Below are positions 1-8,521 of a stretch of 64,000 bases of DNA, in pieces. The notes beneath the pieces are model-generated. The model saw only the letters and a list, made by a program, of their open reading frames with translations, ran no database searches and was not told the DNA's origin. Each line of letters begins with the position of its first letter. The stretch's first letter is position 1. The position numbers were made by a program, and so were the translations under genes. Origin of the DNA: Bradyrhizobium septentrionale (GTDB lineage Bacteria > Pseudomonadota > Alphaproteobacteria > Rhizobiales > Xanthobacteraceae); NCBI RefSeq assembly GCF_011516645.4, contig NZ_CP088285.1, forward strand, positions 1,178,001 through 1,242,000, written 5' to 3'.

Positions 1-799
1 CTGCCGGTGGGCTCGATGTTTGCGCCTTCAAGGTGCGATGCATGCGCTCATGGCGACCGTTCTCCTGCGGCGAGGCCGGACGGATGAAGTGCGGCGTAAT
101 GCCGAGCTTCAGCCACCAGACCGACAATGTGGTGAGACCGCCGGCGCCGCGCGAGCCGAACGGCGAACCATTGTCGCAGCGGATTGCCCGCGGCAGGCCA
201 TGCTCGCGGAAAGCCCTCTCGAAGCGGGGGCGGACGCCCTCGGTCGTCGGTGCGACGATCTGCAGTTCGATCAGGAAGCGACTGTGGCTGTCAGCCACCG
301 TCAACGGATCAATCCGGCACTGGTCGCGGGTGCGGAACCAACCCTTGAAGTCCACGCTCCACTCGTCGTTCGGCTCCTGCACCGGCGTGCAGGGACGCCG
401 CTGGTCGAGCGGACGGCGGCGGCGCTTCACCGGCGAGATCAGCCCCGCGCGCTTGAGAATGCTCCCAATCGTCGACGCCGCCGGCCAATCGATCTCCGGC
501 GCCTGGCGGTCAAGCAGGGCGAGCAGCTTGCGCGGTCCCAGATAGGGAAAGCGCTGCCGAGCCGCGATCACCTTCTCTGCAATCGCCGCATCGGTCGTTT
601 GTCGGCATTGCTGCGGCGCGTGCGAACGGTCCCTGAACCACTCCGGATCGCCGCTCTGCTTCCGCTGGCGCCATGCGTAAAACGTGTCGCGGCAGATACC
701 GTGACGGCGGCACAACTCCGACACGCTCCAGTTCCCGCTCTCGTACTCCATAAGCATCCGGATACGCTCTTCCATCCGACTGGTCTCTCTGAACGGCAT
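1..799 (-). CDS. IS481-type transposase, 3' end beyond window
   Basis: An open frame of 266 codons runs from an ATG at 799 to the window edge without a stop, so the C-terminus is missing. The first 60 residues form a helix-turn-helix (SELCRRHGICRDTFYAWRQR). An rve integrase core follows, with a DDE triad visible as D150 (WSVDFKGW), D209 (CDNGSPF) and E246 (PQENGRHERMH). Spacing and motifs fit the IS481 family, which moves by DNA cleavage and strand transfer. Only one open frame is needed, unlike the two-frame IS3 elements. Two 25-bp direct repeats lie just upstream of the start and probably belong to the terminal region. No frameshift is seen in the visible part. Confidence 0.9.
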   Translation of the reverse strand, partial: MPFRETSRMEERIRMLMEYESGNWSVSELCRRHGICRDTFYAWRQRKQSGDPEWFRDRSHAPQQCRQTTDAAIAEKVIAARQRFPYLGPRKLLALLDRQAPEIDWPAASTIGSILKRAGLISPVKRRRRPLDQRRPCTPVQEPNDEWSVDFKGWFRTRDQCRIDPLTVADSHSRFLIELQIVAPTTEGVRPRFERAFREHGLPRAIRCDNGSPFGSRGAGGLTTLSVWWLKLGITPHFIRPASPQENGRHERMHRTLKAQTSSPPA

Positions 800-831
800 C
801 GTCGGGCCCTCCCGCCGATGCTTCTAGAAAC

Positions 832-882
832 CTGTCGGCAATCATGCCGGTCTAAACTGTCGGGTATCTATCCGGTCTGTAC
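832..882. repeat. Two tandem 25-bp repeats in the IS end
   Basis: Units start at 832 and 857. Both begin CTGTCGG, share CCGGTCT near their ends and match at about 19 of 26 positions. They lie between the transposase start and the presumed element end, a common place for transposase binding sites. The binding role is an inference. Confidence 0.6.
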
Positions 883-905
883 CGTGGAGAGAGCCCCCAC
901 CCCAG

Positions 906-929
906 CCCTCCCCCGCAAGCGGGAGAGGG
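906..929. repeat. Short GC-rich hairpin repeat
   Basis: The arms CCCTC and GAGGG flank an inner CCCGC/GCGGG stem with an AA loop. Related hairpins occur at 43827-43849, 32449-32580 and 58621-58754, so this is one member of a dispersed palindrome family. Confidence 0.6.
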
Positions 930-1013
930 AGCACACCTCCTGCGTGGCCGCAATCTGACCCAATCCAATCGTGCTCTAAGCAATCACGCTCAAGCAGACT
1001 CCGGAGAAAACCG

Positions 1014-1688
1014 ATGGCCATAGGATTTGCAATTCACAAGGCGAAGCGGAAAGTCTCGCCCGACCTCGTCGCGCGCTACCAGCCGCTGCCGGTCGCCAAT
1101 ATCAGCGATTCGATGTCGCGGATCGCGGGCACCAACCGGCTGCGGCCGATGCATGCCGGCGGCTGGCTCGGCGGCCCGGCGCTGACCGTGAAGACCCGGC
1201 CCGGCGACAATCTGATGGTGCACAAGGCGATCGACCTGGCCCAGCCGGGCGACGTCATCGTGGTCGACGCCGGCGGCGTCCTGGTCAACGCCATCATCGG
1301 CGAGATCATGTCGACCCTGGCCGAGAAGAAGGGCGTGGCGGGCTTCGTGATCGACGGCTCGATCCGCGATGCCGGCGCGATCCGCGCCGGTGCGTTCCCG
1401 GTGTTCGCCGCCGGCGTCGCGCATCGCGGCCCCTACAAGGACGGCCCGGGCGAGATCAATTGTGCCATCTCGATCGACGGCATGATCGTCGAGCCCGGCG
1501 ATCTCATCGTGGCCGACGACGACGGCGTGCTCTGCGTGCCCTATGACGACGCCGAGGCCATCTGCAAGCTGACCGAGGCCAAGAAGGCGACCGAGGAGAA
1601 GGCCATTCAGCAGATCCTCGCCGGCACCAGCGACCGCCGCTGGGTCGACGAGGCCTTGCAGCGCCTCGGCTGCGAGTTCAAGGACTAG
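1014..1688 (+). CDS. RraA-family protein (aldolase/demethylmenaquinone methyltransferase-like)
   Basis: This 224-residue protein has the RraA fold signature: G96-E97 at the start of a helix and D114-G-S-I-R118-D119. These are the metal and substrate residues used by class II 4-hydroxy-4-methyl-2-oxoglutarate/4-carboxy-4-hydroxy-2-oxoadipate aldolases. RraA proper, the RNase E inhibitor, shares the fold but is shorter (about 160 residues), so an aldolase-like enzyme is more likely. It stands alone between an insertion sequence and a TonB receptor, so context does not name the substrate. A 15-bp hairpin follows the stop. The ATG follows a GGAGAAAACC stretch. Confidence 0.8.
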   Translation: MAIGFAIHKAKRKVSPDLVARYQPLPVANISDSMSRIAGTNRLRPMHAGGWLGGPALTVKTRPGDNLMVHKAIDLAQPGDVIVVDAGGVLVNAIIGEIMSTLAEKKGVAGFVIDGSIRDAGAIRAGAFPVFAAGVAHRGPYKDGPGEINCAISIDGMIVEPGDLIVADDDGVLCVPYDDAEAICKLTEAKKATEEKAIQQILAGTSDRRWVDEALQRLGCEFKD

Positions 1689-1700
1689 ACACGATACCGT

Positions 1701-1734
1701 TGCCTAAGAGGCGGGAATGCCCGTCTCTTAGGCA
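1701..1734 (+). terminator. Hairpin after the RraA-like gene
   Basis: TGCCTAAGAGGCGGG pairs with CCCGTCTCTTAGGCA across an AATG loop, with a single G-T pair. It starts 13 bp after the stop codon. There is no clear U-run, so it may end transcription only weakly or act as a 3' stabiliser. Confidence 0.5.
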
Positions 1735-1799
1735 CAAACCTGCGTAAAGCCGGCCAGAATCACCGCCCCGTATCGGATTCGCGCGTCCGTCCACCGGCA

Positions 1800-1816
1800 T
1801 CGGGAATTTTTCCCGA
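1800..1816. promoter_or_regulatory. 17-bp palindrome upstream of TonB receptor
   Basis: TCGGGAATTTTTCCCGA is a perfect inverted repeat with 7-bp arms, about 120 bp before the receptor gene. A second inverted repeat, AAAGTCG/CGACTTT at 1913-1931, sits directly before the start codon and could mask the ribosome site. No known Fur or Irr box was recognised. Confidence 0.35.
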
Positions 1817-1934
1817 ATATATCTGGAAAAGAATCCCGATCCTCCGGGACACATCTTGTTTGCCAAAGCCTTAGCGCTCCCGCAGTCTTAAAACCAAGGT
1901 TCGTCGGGGACAAAAGTCGAACCGCGACTTTGGG

Positions 1935-4499
1935 GTGGGCGTCATGGCTGGTGCGTTGTTGCGTACGGCAACACGATTTTTGTCTTCTTCGGTACACACG
2001 CGTGGCGCCGCGGCCGTGCTCACGGCGATCGGCGCAGCGGCGCCGCTGACCGTTGTTTACGCCCAGACCCCCGCACCCGCCCCGACCGAGTTGCCACCAG
2101 TCACCGTGATTGCCCCCTCGCCGCTATCCGGCACGCGCAGCGCCAAGCCGGCGGCCCGGCCGGTGGTGCGGACATCGCGGACCACAAGAACGCGGGCCGC
2201 GCCGGCGCAAACCGCGGCGGCGCCCGAAGGCGGCGCCGGCGTTCCGGGCGCCTCCGACCGCGACGCTAGCCTGCTCGACCGCGACAAGATCCCGTCCAAC
2301 ACCGAGGTGCTGACCTCGGCGGATTTCAGCCACAACTATTCGACAAATTTTCTGGACGCGGTGAACCGCAAGCTGCCCGGCGTCACCCTCACCGACCAGA
2401 CCGGCAATCCGTTCCAGCGCAATCTCGACTACCGCGGCTTCGTCGCCTCGCCGGTTCAGGGAACGCCGCAGGGCATCGCGGTCTATCAGAACGGCGTCCG
2501 CATCAACGAATCCTGGGGCGACGTGGTCAACTGGGATTTCATCCCGGAAAAGGCCATCGACCGGGTGTCGTTGGTTCCCAACAACCCCGTGTTCGGCCTC
2601 AACGCGATCGGCGGCGCGCTCAGCATCCAGATGAAGAACGGCTTTACCTATCAGGGCGTCGAGGGCGAGGCGTTCGGCGGCTCCTACGGCCGCGTGCAGG
2701 GCAGCGTGCAGGCCGGCGGCCAGAAGGACAACATCTCCGCCTATGCGGCGTTCGAATCCGCTTATGACCGCGGATGGCGCGACTACGCCAATTCGTCGCA
2801 CGTCAACCGCATGTATGTCGACGTCGGCGCGCGCAACGACCTGACCGAATTCCACGTCAACTTCACCGGCGCCAACAATCTGCTCGGCAATGTCGCTGCA
2901 ACGCCGGTCCAGATGCTCAATCAGCGCTGGTCGAGCGTCTACACCTGGCCGCAGTCGACGCTGCTGCAGCTCGCCTTCGTCAACGCCACCCTGAACCACA
3001 ATTTTTCCGACACCTGGTCGTTCCAGGGCAACGCCTATTTCCGCGGCTTCCGGCAGTCTCATGTCGACGGCAACGGCACCGACGTCGAGCCGTGCGACGA
3101 TCCCACGACTTTGTGCATCGGCAACGGCCTTCCGGTGTTCGGCCCAGTGGACGGTCCCGCGACTCCGAACACGCTGGGCACAGCTTTCCTTGGCGAACTC
3201 GACCGTAACCGCGTCGCCACCAACAGCTTCGGCGGCACGGCCCAGTTGACCAATACAGACAGGCTATTCGGGCACGACAACCACGTCGTGATGGGCGTCA
3301 GTGTCGACCATGGCAATACAAAGTTCACGGCGAGCAGCGAACTCGGAACAATCGACCCGAATAACCTGTTCGTGACAGGCACGGGTGTCTTCATCAACCA
3401 GCCCGATGCCGGTCTCAGCCCGGTCGATTTGCGCGCCACCAACACCTATACCGGCGTCTACCTCACCGATACGTTCGACGTGACGAACAGGTTCTCGGTC
3501 ACTGCCGGTGGACGATTCAACTACGCCCAGATCGAGCTGCGGGACCAGACCGGGACCAATGACCTGCTCAACAGCAGCAATCGCTTCCAGCGCTTCAACC
3601 CGGTGATCGGCGGCACCTACAAGATCACCCCGAACCTCACCGCCTATGCCGGCTATTCGGAAGCCAACCGCGCGCCGACGCCGCTGGAGCTCGGCTGCTC
3701 CGATCCCAACCATCCCTGCATGATCGACACCTTCCTGGTGGCCGATCCGCCGCTCAAGCAGGTGGTGGCGCATACGGTGGAGGCAGGCCTGCGCGGCGGC
3801 TGGGGCCGCGATGCCAGGACCGGCGTGCTGACCTGGGCACTGGGCGCGTTCCGGACCTTGTCCGACGATGACATCATCCAGGTGACGAGCCCGCTCGGCG
3901 TCAACAATTTCGGCTTCTTCCAGAATGCCGGGCAGACCTTGCGGCAAGGCATCGAGGCCAAGCTCGAATACCGCTACAACAGCTGGAACGCCTACGCCAA
4001 CTACACCTATGTCGACGCGACCTATCGAAGCGCGATCACGCTGTCCTCGCCAAACAATCCGAATGCCCTGACCAACGACGCCGGCGCGCAATTTGTCAAC
4101 GTCACGCCGGGTGACCACATCCCGGGCATTCCCGCGCACCGCTTCAAGGCCGGCGTCGACTACAACGTCACCGAGGCGTGGAAGGTCGGCGCCGACCTCA
4201 ACGTCGTGGGCAGCCAGTGGATCATCCATGACTACACCAACCAGAGCCCGAAGGTGCCGGCCTATTCGGTCGTCAATCTGCACACCTCATATCAGATCAC
4301 AAAGAACATCGAGGTGTTCGGCCTGATCAACAACGTGTTCAACCAGCACTACTATCTGAGTGGCGCGTTCTATCAGACCGGCGGCTTTGCCAGCGCCACG
4401 CCTGGAGTCACCAACCTGATGGCGCAACTGAGCGATCCCCGCACCTTCGTGCCCGGCATGCCGCTCGCCGCCTATGCCGGCATCAGGGCGAAGTTTTAG
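1935..4499 (+). CDS. TonB-dependent outer-membrane receptor
   Basis: The 854-residue protein should form a 22-stranded outer-membrane channel driven by TonB/ExbBD. A signal peptide ends near VVYAQ (residue ~44). A TonB box-like ELPPVTVIAP follows, then a plug domain (about 115-235, with LPGVTLTDQTGNPFQRNLDYRG) and a beta-barrel ending in the typical C-terminal aromatic (IRAKF). A basic Pro/Ala-rich spacer lies between TonB box and plug. The cargo could be a siderophore, metal complex or other nutrient; nothing here decides it. The listed start is GTG at 1935; ATG at 1944, three codons later, is an equally good choice. The frame is intact, unlike the receptor at 8.5 kb. Confidence 0.92.
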   Translation: MGVMAGALLRTATRFLSSSVHTRGAAAVLTAIGAAAPLTVVYAQTPAPAPTELPPVTVIAPSPLSGTRSAKPAARPVVRTSRTTRTRAAPAQTAAAPEGGAGVPGASDRDASLLDRDKIPSNTEVLTSADFSHNYSTNFLDAVNRKLPGVTLTDQTGNPFQRNLDYRGFVASPVQGTPQGIAVYQNGVRINESWGDVVNWDFIPEKAIDRVSLVPNNPVFGLNAIGGALSIQMKNGFTYQGVEGEAFGGSYGRVQGSVQAGGQKDNISAYAAFESAYDRGWRDYANSSHVNRMYVDVGARNDLTEFHVNFTGANNLLGNVAATPVQMLNQRWSSVYTWPQSTLLQLAFVNATLNHNFSDTWSFQGNAYFRGFRQSHVDGNGTDVEPCDDPTTLCIGNGLPVFGPVDGPATPNTLGTAFLGELDRNRVATNSFGGTAQLTNTDRLFGHDNHVVMGVSVDHGNTKFTASSELGTIDPNNLFVTGTGVFINQPDAGLSPVDLRATNTYTGVYLTDTFDVTNRFSVTAGGRFNYAQIELRDQTGTNDLLNSSNRFQRFNPVIGGTYKITPNLTAYAGYSEANRAPTPLELGCSDPNHPCMIDTFLVADPPLKQVVAHTVEAGLRGGWGRDARTGVLTWALGAFRTLSDDDIIQVTSPLGVNNFGFFQNAGQTLRQGIEAKLEYRYNSWNAYANYTYVDATYRSAITLSSPNNPNALTNDAGAQFVNVTPGDHIPGIPAHRFKAGVDYNVTEAWKVGADLNVVGSQWIIHDYTNQSPKVPAYSVVNLHTSYQITKNIEVFGLINNVFNQHYYLSGAFYQTGGFASATPGVTNLMAQLSDPRTFVPGMPLAAYAGIRAKF

Positions 4500-4556
4500 G
4501 GCGAGTGCCCCTGAGAGCCTGACTCAGAGGGAGGGCAAGGAGCCTTCAGCGAAACT

Positions 4557-4715
4557 CGTCATGCCCGGCCTTGTGCCCGCCTTCGCTAAAGCTTCGGCGA
4601 GGCCGACAGCAAAGCCCGGCGAAGCCTTGGCGTAGCCGGCTGCCGGGCATCCACGTCTTTATCTCCACTCGCGCAGGCAAAGACGTGGATGGCCGGGACA
4701 AGCCCGGCCATGACG
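4557..4715. repeat. Long imperfect palindrome, intergenic
   Basis: The block opens with CGTCATGCCCGGCC and closes with GGCCGGGACAAGCCCGGCCATGACG. An inner pair is built on CATCCACGTCTTT and AAAGACGTGGATG. It fills the space between two converging genes. This architecture is that of a dispersed repeat seen in Bradyrhizobium-type genomes (from memory, not searched). Confidence 0.7.
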
Positions 4716-4725
4716 ATGCGGGTGT

Positions 4726-5493
4726 CTAAGCCAGCGTCCCGCCGTCGACCGGCATCGCGATGCCGGTGACGAACGACGCCTTGTCCGACAGCAGGAACAC
4801 CGCGACCTCCGCGATCTCCTCGGGGCGCGCGGCGCGGCCCATCGGATTGCGGGTCACCGCGGCCTTGATCAGTTCCTCCGGATCGGCCTCGTTGCGCCCC
4901 GGCTGGTCCGGCCGGTTGACGAACACCCGCAGCATCGGCGTGTCGATCGCACCGGGACAGATCGCGTTGACGCGGACGCCGTCCTTGGCGTGGCGCTTGG
5001 CGAGCGCCCGCGCGAGGCCGATCACACCTGCCTTGGCCGCGGAATAGGTCGGGCTCCACGGCGAGCCTGTCAGCCCTGAGGTCGATGCGGTGAACAGGAT
5101 GCTGCCCTTGCGGCGCGCGGTCATTTGACCGAGCGCCGCATTGGTGGTGATCAGCTGCGAGCGCAGATTGAGATCGATGCTGAGGTCCCAGCCCTCCATG
5201 TCGTCGATCACTGACGGACCGGGAATGCCGAGATGGTTCCAGACGCAGTCGAGCGCGCCGAATTCCTTCACGGTCGCGGTGACGATCTCGCGCGAAAAGC
5301 CGTCGTCGCGGAGATCGCCGGTCAGCGCCAGCGCGCGCCCGCCGCCCTTTTTGATTTCGTCGACCACCGCCTTCGCGCCGGCCTCGTTCTGGTCGACCAC
5401 TGCGACGTATGCGCCCTCGCGGGCGAGGATGCGCGCTCCGGCGCGGCCGGCGCCCGACGCTGCGGCGGTGACGAGCGCGATCTTGCCCTGCAT
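4726..5493 (-). CDS. SDR-family oxidoreductase
   Basis: This 255-residue classical short-chain dehydrogenase has a degenerate cofactor loop, TAAASGAG at 9-16 in place of TGxxxGxG, and NHLG at 86-89 in place of NNAG. The catalytic set is present: Ser near 136-138, Y150 and K154 in PTYSAAK. A Pro-Gly stretch (CPGAIDTPM) and the C-terminal VTGIAMPVDGG are normal for the family. It should reduce or oxidise a carbonyl/alcohol with NAD(P)(H); the substrate is unknown. The start chosen is the ATG at 5493 (MQGKIALVTA); the frame stays open upstream but that region is not SDR-like. It lies 3' of an outer-membrane protein gene on the same strand. Confidence 0.85.
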   Translation of the reverse strand: MQGKIALVTAAASGAGRAGARILAREGAYVAVVDQNEAGAKAVVDEIKKGGGRALALTGDLRDDGFSREIVTATVKEFGALDCVWNHLGIPGPSVIDDMEGWDLSIDLNLRSQLITTNAALGQMTARRKGSILFTASTSGLTGSPWSPTYSAAKAGVIGLARALAKRHAKDGVRVNAICPGAIDTPMLRVFVNRPDQPGRNEADPEELIKAAVTRNPMGRAARPEEIAEVAVFLLSDKASFVTGIAMPVDGGTLA

Positions 5494-5615
5494 GTCCACG
5501 TTTTCGATCCCGGCTGTGCTCTTGACCTTGAGCCTTCTCGGCTCTGGTTGGATCAGGACCGCAGCGATGCAGTCTTGCGCTGAAGCGCTATCCGCCCGAT
5601 CTGCGCGGGAATACG

Positions 5616-6251
5616 CTAGCGGCCGCCGAACAGAACCGGAGACTGGCCGGGCAGCAGCTGCGAATGGATGTCGCTGTCCATCCGCTCCGCCCCTAGCTGG
5701 GTGAAACCGGCCCCGAACGACAGGGTGACATTCGAGCTCGGGCGAAACTCCAGGCCCGCGCGCGCCGAATAGCCGGCGTTGACGCCGGGATTGCCGCTGA
5801 ACGGCGCCAACGGCCCGCCGGCGCCGGGCGGATTGTATTTCAAGGTGTCGAAGCCGGCGAAGAACGTCACGGGTGTATTGCCGACGCCCTTGAAATTGTA
5901 GCCGAACTGCGCGCCCTGATATTCGAGCGGGCCGAAGGCCGCCGATTGATTGAGCGTGTTCCAGCCGACGCGGCCGCCTTCGCCGCCGATGAACCAGCCG
6001 TCCGGACGGCCATTCAGATACGAGAAATCGCCGCCCTGCGCGCCGGCGGCGTCGAAGCCCGGAAAGTTGCCATAGGTGTCCGCCTTCTGGCCATCGGCCA
6101 GGCTGCCGCCGAAGCCGAACAGCGACCCCGGCGTCCAGTAGCGCACCGGGCCAGCCTGAGCATGAGCCTGCTGGCCGCCGAGACACAGCGCTGCCAAGAT
6201 GATTGCGAGACCGGTTTTGCTTGCGAGGACCGACATTCCGGAGACCGTCAT
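5616..6251 (-). CDS. Outer-membrane beta-barrel (porin-like) protein
   Basis: The 211-residue protein starts with a signal peptide (MTVSGMSVLASKTGLAII, cleavage near AHAQA). Gly- and aromatic-rich alternating strands follow (QFGYNFKG, VTFFAGFDTLKY, AGYSARAGLEFRPSSNVTLSFGAGF), as in small OmpA/opacity-type barrels found in Bradyrhizobium. It probably sits in the outer membrane; no transport substrate can be inferred. Starts at 6251 or 6236 are both possible; 6251 gives a complete signal sequence. The frame is open further upstream (to 6395), but that part is Arg/Cys-rich and not protein-like. Confidence 0.7.
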   Translation of the reverse strand: MTVSGMSVLASKTGLAIILAALCLGGQQAHAQAGPVRYWTPGSLFGFGGSLADGQKADTYGNFPGFDAAGAQGGDFSYLNGRPDGWFIGGEGGRVGWNTLNQSAAFGPLEYQGAQFGYNFKGVGNTPVTFFAGFDTLKYNPPGAGGPLAPFSGNPGVNAGYSARAGLEFRPSSNVTLSFGAGFTQLGAERMDSDIHSQLLPGQSPVLFGGR

Positions 6252-6503
6252 TTTGTGCCCGCAAACTATACGCTCCGGAGGCCGACAATGCCAGCGTACC
6301 GCTCCACGGCAACACGCCCGCCTCTTGCCAATCGCGCGGCCACCCCTTATGTACACGCCTCCTTTTCTTGAGCGAGCGATCCAGGTTTCCAACATGCGGC
6401 GATCACAGCAAGCAACGATGCTGATGACGGGAGGGCTATTGCCCTCAGCCGCCGCTATTCTGCTTTGGACCTGACCTCACGTCACACCTGACATTGGAAG
6501 GCA
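6252..6503. other. Intergenic region with no firm feature
   Basis: Apart from the two short frames noted at 6288 and 6394, no RNA gene, repeat or strong promoter is recognised here. It must hold the promoter of the leftward outer-membrane protein gene and probably that of the EF-Tu-like gene. Confidence 0.4.
6394..6474 (+). CDS. Possible 26-aa hydrophobic small protein
   Basis: An ATG at 6394 opens a 26-codon frame with a hydrophobic second half (MLMTGGLLPSAAAILLWT), enough for one short membrane helix. An AGG lies about 9 bases before the start. It sits between the outer-membrane protein gene and the EF-Tu-like gene and could be a leader peptide. A second short frame at 6288-6371 (27 codons, starting MPAYRS after GGAGG) precedes it. 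Nothing but frame and spacing supports either one. Confidence 0.2.
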   Translation: MRRSQQATMLMTGGLLPSAAAILLWT

Positions 6504-6528
6504 GCCCGGAGCGGAAGCGGCTCCGGGC
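6504..6528 (+). promoter_or_regulatory. Hairpin in the leader of the EF-Tu-like gene
   Basis: GCCCGGAGC pairs perfectly with GCTCCGGGC around a 7-base loop, about 70 bases before the EF-Tu-like start. It could be an attenuator or part of a structured leader. No U-run follows. Confidence 0.35.
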
Positions 6529-6599
6529 GCCGAACGAGCTCTCACGGTGCCTCGAGTCGTGAAAACCCAGCACGGGAGCTCGAACACCACAGGTGTCCC

Positions 6600-7805
<1,206 letters not shown>

Positions 7806-7807
7806 GG

Positions 7808-7840
7808 AATGGGGGCCTGGCGCGAGCCGGGCCCCCATTT
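7808..7840 (+). terminator. Terminator after the EF-Tu-like gene
   Basis: AATGGGGGCC and GGCCCCCATT form a 10-bp stem around a 12-base loop, ending ATTTC. It begins 3 bp after the stop. Confidence 0.7.
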
Positions 7841-8001
7841 CAAGGCGGGCAGCGCTACGACCGGCGAGAAAACAGCTCAGAAATTGATCGCACCGCTCAG
7901 CAATGCGGATTGACAGGCTGGCACGTTTTCGAAAAGGTGCGGCACCGCGTCGCACGCGCCGTCCGTCGGTGTTGTGACCATCGACGCGGAATGGCGTCGT
8001 C

Positions 8002-8373
8002 ATGAAGTGGTTTCGTTCGAACATCAGGCACGGGGCTGGGCTGGCGCTTTTCGCGCTGGCGATCCAGTTCGCGCTGTCGTTCGGGCATTTTCATGCCATC
8101 GCATCGGCACAGGCGACGGCCTCGTTCGCGGCGCATGTCGAGAACGCCTCGCGCGACGAGCCGCGTTCTGCCCCTGATTCCGATCAGGCCGCGGACCTTT
8201 GCGCGGTCTGCGCCGTCGTGGCGATGGTCAACACGGCGACGCCAGCACCGGCGCTGCCGCCGCTGCAACTGCCCGATGCCGTCGGTCTGCTTCCTTGGCA
8301 CGTCGACAATTATGCGGCCCCGGTCGAGTTCGGCCGGCCGCACTTTCAGCCGCGCGCACCTCCGATCTCCTGA
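8002..8373 (+). CDS. DUF2946-type small membrane-associated protein
   Basis: The 123-residue protein has an N-terminal hydrophobic segment (GLALFALAIQFALSFGHFHAI), then a polar stretch, a CAVCAVV motif and a hydrophobic/proline-rich end (MVNTATPAPALPPLQLPDA). This order matches DUF2946 proteins, which often lie beside TonB receptors and copper or other metal genes. His and Cys placement suggests a metal-linked envelope role, but the function is not established. The next gene, 148 bp downstream, is a TonB receptor, so they probably form one unit. The receptor is frameshifted, so the unit may be non-functional. Confidence 0.7.
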   Translation: MKWFRSNIRHGAGLALFALAIQFALSFGHFHAIASAQATASFAAHVENASRDEPRSAPDSDQAADLCAVCAVVAMVNTATPAPALPPLQLPDAVGLLPWHVDNYAAPVEFGRPHFQPRAPPIS

Positions 8374-8521
8374 CATCCCGGCACAACTGAACTTCGAACG
8401 CGGCCACGCATCGGCTGCCGTTTGATCAATGGGGAATCTGGCCGTCGCGCATCGACGGCGGGCTCGACCGCGTCCTCGTCGGAAGGATCCGGATCGCGGC
8501 CTCGTGAGATCGGAAACCAAC

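Larger units (their letters stand above)
1..882 (-). mobile_element. IS481-family insertion sequence, partial
   Basis: The transposase frame plus about 83 bp of leader make up the left part of an insertion sequence cut by the window start. The outer end is placed near 882, where the direct repeats stop and a dispersed hairpin repeat begins. The exact terminal base and the target duplication cannot be fixed because the other end is outside the window. Confidence 0.7.

Noticed and set aside
33..958. Plus-strand frames of up to 312 codons over the insertion sequence
   Set aside because: The minus strand reads a complete transposase with HTH and DDE motifs across the same bases; the plus frames are Arg-rich shadows.
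6288..6371. A 27-codon frame starting MPAYRS after a GGAGG site
   Set aside because: The start resembles dihydroxy-acid dehydratase (IlvD), but the resemblance ends after six residues and no further homology follows. It is mentioned only as a short frame.
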